In this document: positions 9,883 through 21,600 of the stretch, one piece after another
Layout: every line of letters begins with the position of its first letter
How positions within the stretch are numbered: the stretch's first letter is position 1
DNA from: Trebouxia sp. TZW2008
Taxonomy: Eukaryota > Chlorophyta > Trebouxiophyceae > Trebouxiales > Trebouxiaceae
Direction of reading: 5' to 3'
Assembly (NCBI GenBank): GCA_002118135.1
Contig: BDIU01000324.1
Location: 124,001-188,000 of the forward strand
Length of the DNA: 64,000 nt
The notes under the pieces: generated by a model
Databases searched by the model: none
The model's input: the letters and a program-made list of their open reading frames with translations, nothing else
Told to the model about the DNA's origin: nothing
Position numbers and translations under genes: made by a program

Positions 9883-12800
9883 CTACAGGACCTCTACAGT
9901 CTGTAGGTGGGGAGCAACCTTCATGCAATTTTCAGCTGGACAGGGGTCTCCTAAAGGGGGTGAGCCTGACACCACATACTGTCGAGTCAACTTATCTAGA
10001 CAAATTGAAGCTTTGGGCCCTGGAGGCAACGGTGGAACAACAGCAAGCATTGTACCTAAAAATAGCTTAGCAGCGTATTTGAGAGGATTTGCCTTTGCTT
10101 CAGAAGCCTCCCACAGTGTGACAACCAGCACCTTCAACACAGCCAGGCATGAGGCAATAATGGCCACAATGAACAGACCAGTCGACAAAAACAGCCCATG
10201 ACTAGGCTCATTTCCCAAAAAGAACAGAACAGAGTACAAAATCACAGTCGGCAAACTCTGGCAAACAGCAGCCACCAGATTGTGCATGCTATCGTAATTG
10301 TCTAGGTCAATCCAGTCAAATCCCCACAGACGGCACATCTGCCTGCTGAACACAGCTTTCTCAGCAGCAAAGTCAACCGTACACGCACTTCTACACCCTG
10401 GCAACTGTTTTGCGCAGACAAAGACCTGTCTCGCAAGCGCGACGGAGTCCAGCAACAAAACCAACGGAATCATGAAGGGGCTAGCAAGTAGAGTGAAAGG
10501 CACAATCAGGCCGGATGAGCAGGCACAACTCGACCCGGTGTCAGACCCTGAAGCAGACAACCTAAGCAGAGCATGAAATAGCACAATCTCAGCAGTCATG
10601 GCAAAATGAAAGATGAATATGCCAGTAAGCAGATGTCCTGGCCATGTGCCCCACACCTGATACAACACAATGAAGCCTGTGATCAAGTCATAGTAGTAAA
10701 ATGCAAGGCTGACCAACCCAGAAACAGCTTGAACAAAGACTAAGAACGCTGACCAGACAGTGATACCACAAAGCCTGACACCAACCCGCATGAAGTCACC
10801 TCTTGTTGTGTACTTCTGCAATATTGCATAGATAGCAACGATCAGCAGGCAGCTGGCGGCAAATGACAGCCAGACAATCAGCAACACCTGAGCTGCTTCG
10901 CGGTTGGCACATATCTTCTTGACAGAAGACAGCTGGTTGTTGCTTTCAAGTTGCAGCTCAAAGCCCAAGATATAGCGGTCATCCACTTGCAGTGTTTCCT
11001 CCAATGCTGAGACATCCAATCGGGGTGGCAAGTAGCTGGGCGTCAACAGCTGCTCTGGCAATTTCAATGCCTGTGTAAGTTGTTGACCTGTCACATCAGA
11101 ATTGTAAAGATCTTTCTGCAGGCACACTTGCTGCCTCCATGCATTGCTGGCTTCAGATGCCTCCCAAACCTGACCAACATTGACATAATACACATGAGAC
11201 AGAAATTTCCCCTCCTGAAGCCATGAGATAGGTACAGTCCCTTGCAAATGATTGCCCCTCAGGTCAATATAGGCAATATCAGACAGCGCTCCTTGATCGT
11301 CTGGCAGAAACCCATGAATGGAGTTGTTTTGCAGAAAAACTGACTGGATAGGTGCTTTGCTTCCCCAAAAAGTGTCCAGGGTGTCGTTCAGGGAGGCGTT
11401 GTTCAGCCACAGCACTCGCAAGTGGCTATTGTTGAAGGCAGGTAGTGTGCCATGCAGATTGCTGCTCCCAAGGGACAGCACCCGCAGTTGCTCAAACGCC
11501 CCAGGCGCAGCCCACTCCTGGGGTATAGTTCCATGGAGCTCAGTCACAGACAAGATCAACTCCATCAGGTTTGGAAAAGCAAACGCCCAGTCACGGGGCA
11601 GAGTGCCGGAGATGTTTGACTCGGCCAGATTCAGCAACTCCAGCTTGGGAAAAGCCTCAGCAGCGCCCCATTCTGAGGGCAGTTCCCCTGTAGCCACATC
11701 AGTAGGCACATTCCAATATGGAGTTGCACCCTCAAGCAGACATCCTGAGGAGAGCATCGTCAAGCAATATATGTGATATCCCTGTATGCACCCAGCTAAG
11801 CTCACCTGGCCACGACAAATGGCGATGTATCAGATGCTGACAGAGCACTTTGAGTACACCAGCAGTTGGCTCTCAGCGCATGGTATGCGGTGCACAAATG
11901 GCACAGTATCAACAGTCCTGCAGATGCAGATTAGCTGGCCAAGTTCCCAAATCTGACCTAACACACCTGTGATGGGGTTCAGGTCTAGCACTAAGCCAAC
12001 CAGCTCAGTCATATCAGCCATCTCAGCTGGCAAGGATCCATTGAAGCCGTTTGCAGTGAGGTTCAGGCCTTGCAGCATTGCAGGCCATTTGGAAGGCAGC
12101 AGCCCTGTTAGCTGGTTGCTGCTCAGGTCTAGGTCTACCAATGCAGGAAATGCATCTGCTGCTGTTTCAGCTGGGCTCCATGTCGCTGGGATGGGTCCTG
12201 CATTCAAGCAGCAGTTGTCAACTAACCCTCTGCCTGGTTGCCGCGCGAGTCTACGTCTACCATCGCAGAAACTGCGTCTGCTGCTGTCTTAAGTGGGCTG
12301 TACATTGCTGTGATGGGCCCTGCAGTCAAGCACCAGTTGTCAGCTAACCCTATTGGCTGGTTGCTGCTCAGATCTAGGTCTAACAGGGCAGGGAATATGC
12401 CTGCTGCTGTTTCTGATGGGCTCCATGTCGCTGAGATGGCTCCTGCAACGAAAAGGCATTCGTCAGCATGCATGACCAAAGTTTGCTTTCAGATGCTACG
12501 TCCAGACTGTCTGGATTTCTGCATTGTACAGGGTCATGAATGAGTGGCTGCAACCAAATGCATGCACTGCATGCCTTTTTGCTGCAGATCCATCTTCAGA
12601 AGTAGCTGCTTGACTGTTGGATTCAATTCAAAATATGCTTTATTGTTTGCATCGTGACAGAGGAATGCATCGACAGGTATGCGCTTTCAATCCTGCAATG
12701 CGTCTGTATGCACTGCTGTTCTAACACACAGCGCCAGAACCTCATCACATTGCAGGCTATGTGCGGTTCTGTGCAGACCAACAGCAGCAGCAACAGCAGC

Positions 12801-14407
12801 AGATGCTCTGTGTTGTCATCATCATGAAAGTGATCCACAAGCTATGATAGCACAATAAGTCACCTTGAAGGTTGCATGATCTGATGACCAAGTTTAACAG
12901 GTTCTGGAAGGCAGCTGGGCTGCCCCACGACTCTGGCAGAGGTCCCGTCAGCTGGCAGGTGCCTGGGGCAGAAGCACCCAGTCGCAGCTCAATCAGCTCA
13001 GGGAAGGCACCGTCACCGCCCCAAGATGGCGGTAGGGACCCACTCAGCGGTACTTCTGACAGGGTCATATTTTTGAGCTTGGGAAATGCTCCTGGCTGCC
13101 CCCAAGCAGATGGCAGGCTGCCTGCACATAGTCAACAATCGCATCAGCAGCAAATCCACCGTGTCAACAGGAATGACATTGTTACCAAGCTGCTCTCAGG
13201 TGGCCAAATGCAATGAAGGCCATGCTACTGCAAGTATGCATTGGCCAACTGGGTAGCAGGTTAGATGCAGCACCCCATGCCTGGCTGATGCACAGAAATG
13301 AGGGCTGTTCTGTACAAGGGAACATGGCATAGCAAGCTCAGCCTCAATAAATGAGTCACCTGTGATCTTCGAGCTCAAGATGTAGAGAGTCTGTAGCTGC
13401 TGCCAGGCATCTGTACTGCCCCATAATGCAGGCAGACCGCCAGTCAGGGCAGTATCTCCGAGGTACAGGGCTTGCAGGGATGCGAAGGAGCCGTTGCTGC
13501 CCCAGGCTGCTGGCAGAGTGCCTTGAAGCTGTGTGCTGGTGAGGTCCAGCTGTGTGAGCTGCAGGAAGGATCCAGCTGCTGCCCAGGCACTTGGCAGAGT
13601 ACCTGCAGGCATACATCAGCTGCATATGGTGTAGATGCATTGTCATCTGGCTGGCCATTGCATGCAAAGCAAGCGTGAGGGTCAAGCGCTGACCATGTCT
13701 GCAACATTTGACTGCTTCCTGATTGGTACATTGCATGTACTGTTGCCGTTGATGTATCTTGCACACAATAGTGCCTTTGCCATGCAAAGATTGACTGCTC
13801 GTGCAAGAACAGAAAGGATGTTCACAAAGATTGGCTGTTTGACAACTGGCCTGGTCAATGGCAAGGCCAGCACATGTGCATGTACTGCCAAGCATGGGAG
13901 CATCAGGCGTTGACCTGAGATGTTGGTCTGGGCAAGGTGCAACTCCTGGAGACAAGGGAAGGCTGTCCTCTCCGCCCAGGAGTCTGGCAGGGTCCCACTC
14001 AAGTTTGCTGAAACCAGAGTCATAGATTGCAATGCTGTAAAGCTGTTGTCATCACCCCAGGAAGATGGCAAGTCAAGTAAGTTGCCAGTCAGGGTCAGAT
14101 TGACCAAAGAGTGCAGGAGGCCTAGAGCCTGCCATGTTGTGCTGGTGCAGTTGGCTGGTAGTTCAGCCTTGATGGAGTATCCAACAGGGTCGAAGGCATC
14201 CTGCCAACCAAGTAAGCTGAGTACACCCAGCTCAGAGGCTTGTGCTGAGGCATCCTGCTGAGGGGCAGACGCTTCTTGGGGACTTGATGTTGCTATGACT
14301 GCATCTGAAGTGTTGCCTTCGGATGCTGCAGCCTGACAAGCTATCAAGTGTGTGCACATGCTCAACATACAGCACGATGCAAACAGGTGCTTTCGACCTA
14401 GCTTCAT
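9883..14407 (-). CDS. LRR protein with polytopic membrane domain, copy A
   Basis: Five exons: 13915-14407, 13360-13602, 12864-13121, 11967-12197, 9883-11687; 1009 residues. The start MKLGRK, just after a likely 5' UTR splice acceptor, opens a signal peptide (hydrophobic to about residue 26). Residues about 90-610 are leucine-rich repeats of the form LSGTLP.xW..xxxFxxLxxLxL, with a Trp at the centre of most units; several exon joints cut the same Gly before TLP. From about residue 680 to 980 follow about six or seven hydrophobic helices, including AFYYYDLITGFIVLYQVWG and NLVAAVCQSLPTVIL. There is no kinase domain. Probably a surface receptor-like protein; the membrane part only faintly recalls XK-related proteins and I do not assign it. 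Copy B is a close paralogue in the same orientation. Confidence 0.85.
12198..12442 (-). repeat. Two decayed tandem copies of the LRR-A exon 4 5' edge
   Basis: Directly upstream (in the gene's sense) of exon 4 are two further copies of its first half, each with its own splice acceptor: acceptor-adjacent first bases at 12442, 12319 and 12197, i.e. periods of 123 and 122 bp. Each would encode a ...SPxxTAA...LDLSSNQ-like LRR half. Reading from the first acceptor runs into a stop after the second copy, so only the third acceptor yields the full exon; the other two look vestigial. Confidence 0.85.
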
Positions 14408-15626
14408 GACACCTGCAGAACGAGACGACAGTCGGCACAACACTCTATCTAAGTGCAGGCCCCGCAGATGAACACTTGTCACAATGCGCGAGCCCGTCAC
14501 AGCGCATTCCACAAGCAGCGAGCTTGCGCACAGGGGTACAAAGGTCAGTCGGAGGTCGGGTCGTGTGTACCTCGCTGGCATCTGACTTGTGTGACACAAA
14601 CATACGGCTCAAATGTGTATGTGTGTGTTTGGGCTCACGCTGGTGGCCGCGGCTCCTGTGTGGTCTTTGTCGACAAGAGAGTTCTCGCTTACGGGCTTGA
14701 GCACTGTGATACGCTAATGCTAGTTTCAGCTACATAGTCGCGCAGCTGACATAAGCTCTGAAATGGTTCGGACACGCCATTGGTATATGCGTCACGGGAG
14801 GAGGCTATGCATGTCAACGCACCCGACCTTGGATTGACTCGATCGTTGACTGTTTTTGAAGCCGAGGGAAGACCTGCTCAATTTGTCATTGACTGCAAAC
14901 TTAATGTCACAAATTACTAAGGCGAACCAGATGCAGCATGAGATCTGAAGCGCGCTCTCAGAGAGATCAGAAAGCCCGCAAGACTTCTGGCAGGGGCCAG
15001 TACTCTCTTCTGATACGATCGGGCTGATGTAAATGTACACGTCGAAGGATTGGCCAAAGAAGATCAAGCTAAATTCGCAGTCTCATGCAAACGCATTGAT
15101 TTCGGCATTGCTTAATGTCTGCAGAGACTCCTTTGCCCAAGGTACAAGAGCAGACAATGAAACGTAAACCACGGTCATTATATAATGTATGCACCTACTA
15201 GTACTGTGACATACATATCAGACTGCCTCTGTCTTGCAGTTGGCTGAGACTGTCAGCCTCAAAACCTTTGTGTGGTCGACTGCAAGGCCATGCTTTGGAC
15301 ATGGGAGGACCACAGCTCACACACGCTGCTGTGACTTCATCCACGCAACGAGTCATTAAGGTCCTGTCACGCCAGCACGCATGCGCTGCATTTTGCGAAC
15401 CATCGATGAGCACTGGTGAGAGCACTGATCATGATGCTGCTTGCCTTCTTCTTCGATAGGTCAAAGCCCACACCGGAGACAGCTGATAGCCAGCTGCAAG
15501 GCCTTCAACATAGTTCTCCGCAAACGATGTTGCCAGCAGCATGTAGGCAATGTGTGGTGCTTCGTGTCAGACGTTGCGCTGAAAAGCTTGGCTGAAGCTG
15601 CCTGAGATGAACTTGATCACACAGTG
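14408..15626. promoter_or_regulatory. Divergent intergenic region, LRR-A / TMEM245-like
   Basis: 1.2 kb between two opposed start codons, without supported exons apart from a likely LRR-A 5' UTR exon ending before the acceptor at about 14415. Contains the promoters of both genes; no specific element recognised. Confidence 0.4.
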
Positions 15627-18600
15627 ATGGCGGACACTCAGGATGAGACTCCATACCAGACACGCACCAATATACAGCCTAGTAGCAGACTTGCAAAGCA
15701 TCGCGCACCCGCAAGCAGCGTTGATGGAGATGCAGACAGCGAAAGCGAGAGTGACATATCAGTGGAGCTCGCCTCGACTGCAGCCAGCGGGTCGGAAAAT
15801 CGGCTGTATCTGCGGCTTGCATTGTATGCTGGGGGCAATATTCTGACACTGGTGTTGGTTCTGGGGCTATGGACAGTTTGGACCCTTCTGTCGACCTTTC
15901 GCAATCCAATGCTATGGGCTTTACTGTGTTCGACAGCATTACAGGATGTCAAGGAAGACTTGATCATTGGCATCAATCGCAAGCTGTCCGAAGACAGGTC
16001 AGAATTTTTCGTGACTGTACTGCAATCACATATTGCTTCACATGCCCTGTTATGCATCAGGGCTTGTGACTGTTCAGACAACAGCAAAGCAAAGTTTACA
16101 ATGTAGGAGCGTGGTAGTGGCTTTCTTACTCCTGTTCTGGTGGCCATTTGGCACTGTGGTCAACACATTCTCAGATGTATGGCATATATTGCTGAGATGG
16201 AACCAGTATGTCAGCGAGTACGAGATGTCGTCACTCAGCAAAAGCAGCACAGGCTCTGAAACTCCTTTTGCAGATCCTAGCCTGCAGATAGCACATGACA
16301 GCAGTGCTCATCACACCTCAGTATCAAGAGCACCAAAACCTGGTAAGACATTACTCTGGGCCTGTGCAGTGACCAAGCTAGACCGTACTGTGTACAATGT
16401 GAACACCTGACAGATGAATAAACATGCAAGCACAGCTGACGTGCAGAGGTGCCCAGCACACTGGAAGGAGCAGCAAGCACTAATCAGGACCCTGCTCTAG
16501 GCGCGCTGGACAGAAAGTCCAGCAAGCGGCGAGCATCTGTAAAGGGTGGTCGCAACAGACGCAGGAGACGCAATACACTGCAGCTGCCTCCGGCTCTACA
16601 GGTACCACAAGCATGCAAGTTGTATAGCTGTGCAACCCTTGCGCATCATGTTTGAGTCAAGCAAGCTGCAAGTATGCCCCATCTGTGTGGCTTCCCTGAA
16701 TCACAAAGCTGTTCCACGGGGCCATTGTGGCGCATCAAGAGCTTGTCAGATGCTTTCTGAGCTAGTTGTGAATGCTGACCGAATCAAACATCTAGAAATG
16801 AGGCACACAGATCTGAAGGCTACCCTGCATCACCAGCCCACGTTATAGTCATGTAAATGTCACAAATAAGGGCAAAAGGGCTTAGGGATGTGACACATGC
16901 ATAGGCAATTGGGCAGTGGCTGAGCGCATACACAAACATGGGCGTCAAGGCCTATCAAAAGGAGCATGCATCAAGGAGGCCTATAGCAGAGCAGCCCACA
17001 TCATACGAGGCAGCTGGCCGTACCACGCATCAGAGCAACAAGCTGTTCAGCTGGCTTTTCAAAGCCTGCATTGCATATCAGCTGTATGACTGGCTTAAGG
17101 TGACTCTGCTTGACTTGAAGATGTTTTACCTGTCTATTTCAAGTTGCATGCATTGGTGCACAGATACGTTGGCTGATGAAGAAACACATCTTTGCCACGC
17201 ACTCCCTGTTAAAGACTTAAGTCAGCATTGCGTCAAAAGCTGATCAACTGTCTGCTTGACTTTGCTTCATCTGATGGACAACCGGAGTTGAGCTCTGCAG
17301 CAACACGCGCCTGTTTTGTGTTCAAGATTATGGCATACAACAAGTATGAGCAGCCTGCTGCTGTGTTCTACAGGTTCACTGGACAGCAACTGTGCACTTT
17401 GCTGTCCTCATTGCAACCAGTGCTCTGGTGCTCAGTCTTCTGCCATTCCTGTACTTCAGTGTTCAACTTTGGTGGCAGTCAAAGACAGCACCCAAGGCTG
17501 TCAGTGCGCCCACTCCCGGTCATGATATACACAATCAACCAGACACTTCTGAGCCACCAGTACAGGCAGGTGGGCTTGACACTGTGCCCCTGCAATGTGA
17601 TTTTATCATCATGTCGTTTCTGTGATCGCTTTCACGCATGCATGTTCATCATGGCATCGGCACATGCAGTATATTGTTACCACCATGGTGCTTGCTTGAC
17701 ATCTTGGCATGTTACACTGGGTCTCTACACCCTAGCACACTCACTTTGCGGCATGCACCCTACTCTTAAGCAGGACTCTTGCACCCATCATCAGAGCATT
17801 GTGAGGCCCAAGCACTGATGACAAGCGCAGTTTTGTGTTGGCATGCAGGCAGCAAGCCAGGCAGACCTGAAGCCAAAAAGCCAAGAACGGCGCAAAGCTG
17901 GGGGATTGAGACCTTCAACAAGGTTGACAAGCAGCTCAAGGCTATGCTGAAAGCCAACCTGCACACTTTGGTGGCTGGATCGCTGATCCTTGTGCTGCTG
18001 GTGGGATCTGTAGCCCTGACAGGCTTCCTGACACTGCGCATAGGTCTGTCTACGACTGCATCATACCTGATCCACAAGCGCCTGGGCCTCTCACACCTAG
18101 CATCTGTGCTGAACTGTCTATTCCATCATGATTAGCATCACAACCGCCCAGTATGTGCACAATTCACAGCTGCCCTTCGTGCGCTCCCTGATCCGCCAGT
18201 GCTTGGGTCACACCCACCTAGCACCTATGCTAGCACATGCAGTCTATCTTGGTCAGCTTTACAACCGCCCTACATGTGCTCAGCTGATCAAGCTTGAAAG
18301 CGGCCTTGCCATTGATAGGATGGTTTGGCCATCAACGCATCTTGACTGAATGCCATCGCCATCATCATCACCAAATCTTCCTTCAGAGCTGCAGTCACCT
18401 GCTGCGATCTCACGATGCGTCTGCATGGAACCTGTCATCTAGCATCTGACATCTGCGTAGATGTTCAAGCCTCTCTCACATTGACTCCAGCAGTGGAATC
18501 AGTCACTCACACTTCAACTCTGTACTGGCATTGATGCACTGGCAACATGATCAAGCGCATGCTGTTAGCCGTAGCTGTTGGGTGATGATCTTAGGCAAGC

Positions 18601-21600
18601 ATGCAATCGGCTTGCTGATCTCAGCCAGGGTTTGTGTGACAGGCCAGGAAGGCTCAAGCGCAGTTGCTCTTGTGCGGGCTTCAATCCCAGACAGATGGCG
18701 CAGCACAGACAGCAACACTTCCCAGCCTGTGTGTGATGCTTCCAGCCTCAACTTCACAGCAGTGTGTGAAGCAGATGTTGGCTTTGACGCCATACCAGAA
18801 TCTGCACCAGAGGTACTTCTACCAGTCCCTGCATAAAGTGTGAGAAGCACACAGCAATTGCATTTGCTCAGCTTGATTGATCATGACTTGACAGCTGATA
18901 CATTGCCAACAGTCACATCTGAGGCCTTGATAGCCTTAAGCGTTTGCAGGCAAAAGTTGTCTAGTGCCTGTTTTGGCTCTGCACAGCATCAAGCCAACAT
19001 CTTGCAGTCGTCGTGACAGAGCAAAAGGACTTTGGGCTTGCTTTTTGTCATGCTGCCAGCAAGGAAATGTTGGCCGTGGCAGAGTCTGCATTTTCGCTGT
19101 CTCAGGGTGTCCTGCAAAGATGGCTGGGTGACTACCAGGAGACAGCCTTTGAGTATACGCAGCAAGGGTATGCCCAGATGCAGGAGTACATACAAACCAA
19201 CTACAATGACTATATTGAGGCCAACAACCTTACCCAGGTGAGACACAGCATGTCTTGTGACTTTGCTTGCCTGACGACGCTGCTGCCTGTGGTGTACCTT
19301 GTGTGCTAATGAGCAAGTGACACACCTCGTTGTTGTCCGATTATGGCACACACTGTTCACATGGCCATTGCAAGTTTGCAGAGAACACAGCTTGCAGCCG
19401 TTACAAGTTTGCAGAGAACACAGCTTGCAGCCTGATATCATCGCAGCTCATGCCCTAACATATCTTGTTTCAGCACTCAGCTTTTGCATCATCTCTACCC
19501 TGCTCTGCACCTTGCAACTCACTTTGCAATTCTGCTCAACAAGATTGCATCACAGTGTGCGTTGAATACTGTGAGTAAGACTGTCTGTTTGGGTTACAAG
19601 GCATACAAGGCGCCCACTTTTGTCTTCAAAAGCAAAGTCTGCAGGTATCCTGCAGGTGTCACGTGACCTGAGCACCTTGTGGGCTACGCTGCAGCCTGCT
19701 TCTGAGTGCTCAGGTGAGCAGAAGGAGGGGTTGCTATTGGAGGCCGCCCTGGCCAGCAATGCAGCCCATGCCACCTGGCAAGCACAGCGGCAGGCCCTTG
19801 CCCAGGTGACCTGACATAGTCACCACACAACAAGCAGCCTGTCAAAGCGCATCATCAACACAATGGCTTGGGGTTGCAGCACAAAGCCTGACCATCTGCC
19901 AAAGCAACAGGCAGCACTCTGAGACTGTTTGCATCATTTTGTGCAACAAGCGGCAGCCCTCAATGACTTGCCCTGGCAAGCAGGTGGCTTTCAGCATTGT
20001 GCCTTGAAAAAAGGCAAAGACGGCATCAAACAGCAGAGATCGAGTTGCAGAATGTCTGCGCTGACTCCTGCGCCTGGTTCATGCCCTTGACTACCACATC
20101 TGCCAGGCTTTTGTTTGGAACAAGTTCTCCTGATTGGCAGTCATTTTGCAGGTAACTCATGCGCGTCAGGACTTGTCAGAGGCAATCAGCAAGTGGGAAG
20201 ACGCGGTTGGGTCTGCTCTGCAGACTTCAAGAGGTTTGCTGGAAACAGCCCAAGACAGCAGCCAGCCAGTGCACCGGCTTCAACAGCAAGTTGTCCAGCT
20301 TCAGTTTGATGTCAAGCATCACTCAGCTGTCTTAAAGCAAGCTGACAGGTATCGTGCACACGCGCTACTTGTGTGTACAATGGCACACTGTTGTGACTGA
20401 ATTGCTTGATGAATGTTGTGGGGCACATTTTGTCCGGCAAAACTCAAGCAGCAGCAGGAGTAGTCATAACAATTGCAATCATACAAATTCATATAAGAAG
20501 TAACAACGAAAGCCATCATATCATTGATACCTGTTATATGTGCTAGCACAAGTGCTAGGGCTGTGTGGCTCAAATTTTTACTCACCACTGAAGTTTTGCA
20601 AATTTTGCACTGCAGAGAGCAGCAGGGCAGAGCTTTTGATGGCTCAGTGTAGGCTTGTCTATGACTGCACTTGTCCACAGGTGTCAGCAAAATGCCATCC
20701 GGTTTTGGAGGCATAACAACACTCAAAAACAAATGTGACTTGGCAAATTGACATCGCAGAGAGGCAGAGAGCAGCAAAGCAGAGCTCATGATGGCTCAGC
20801 GTAGGCTCAGCCGCTGCTCTGAGGGCCCTTCAGCAGGCAGCCGCCACCTGCTAACAGCCCCTGCTCGTGACCTGGGGCGCCGTCTGCAGCAGGCTTACAC
20901 TCACCTCTGGCATCTGCGGCTGTCAGAAGGCTGGGCCATGATCAAGGTCAGCCACAACCTGGTGTTGCAGTTGCTGCAATTGTGCTGTATCTTGCGCAAC
21001 AGCTACATTTAACATGTAGTTTGTGCATGTACTGCATATGCTATGCAACCACCTGTGGTGCCTGCAGCTGGCAAAAGGCCTAGGCTGCAATGGAGGTTGG
21101 GCTTGGACCTGTTGAGCTAGTGCCGCACTTGACATGCATCCATTTTGCGCTGCTTTGCCAGGGACACGTATTGCTGCAATGGATTGGCACCTCTTGTTTG
21201 CATTGCATTTCAGGAAGTAGGGCTGGACGCATACGGCATGGTGAGGCAGGCCACGCAGGGCAACAACAGCAGCAGCAGTGAGCTGACGGCCCTGCAGCGC
21301 CTAGCAGCCGCTGGCTCAGAGCCCCTGCTGGCGGTGGGCCGTGCCCTAGGGGCTCATCTCGTCCACAGCCTTGGCAGTACCACCTCTGTTGCCATCACTG
21401 GCGGCCTTGGCCTCATCCGCCTCGGCTTAGGTACCCACAAACTGTTCGGAAAGATCTGAAACAACATTGTCTGGCCTGGCTTGCAAGAGTTGAATGAAAG
21501 TTGTAACGCCCACAACAAGCTGGCTGGAGAGAACAGGGCTTAGCTCACCTTGAACCTTTGCCAGCATGTGTAACAAGTACAATTACAAAGCTGCCCTCAA

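Noticed and set aside
9883..11805. Single-exon 640-codon reading as a complete gene
   Set aside because: It is only the last exon of LRR-A (true acceptor at 11688); upstream codons are intronic.
12222..12479. Reading through the duplicated LRR-A half-exons as coding
   Set aside because: The frame meets a stop at the second/third copy junction, and splicing them apart would need introns under 40 bp.
17228..17373. Extra exon of the TMEM245-like gene
   Set aside because: Open and partly hydrophobic, but exons 4 and 5 already join in phase 0 and adding it is not needed by the family pattern.
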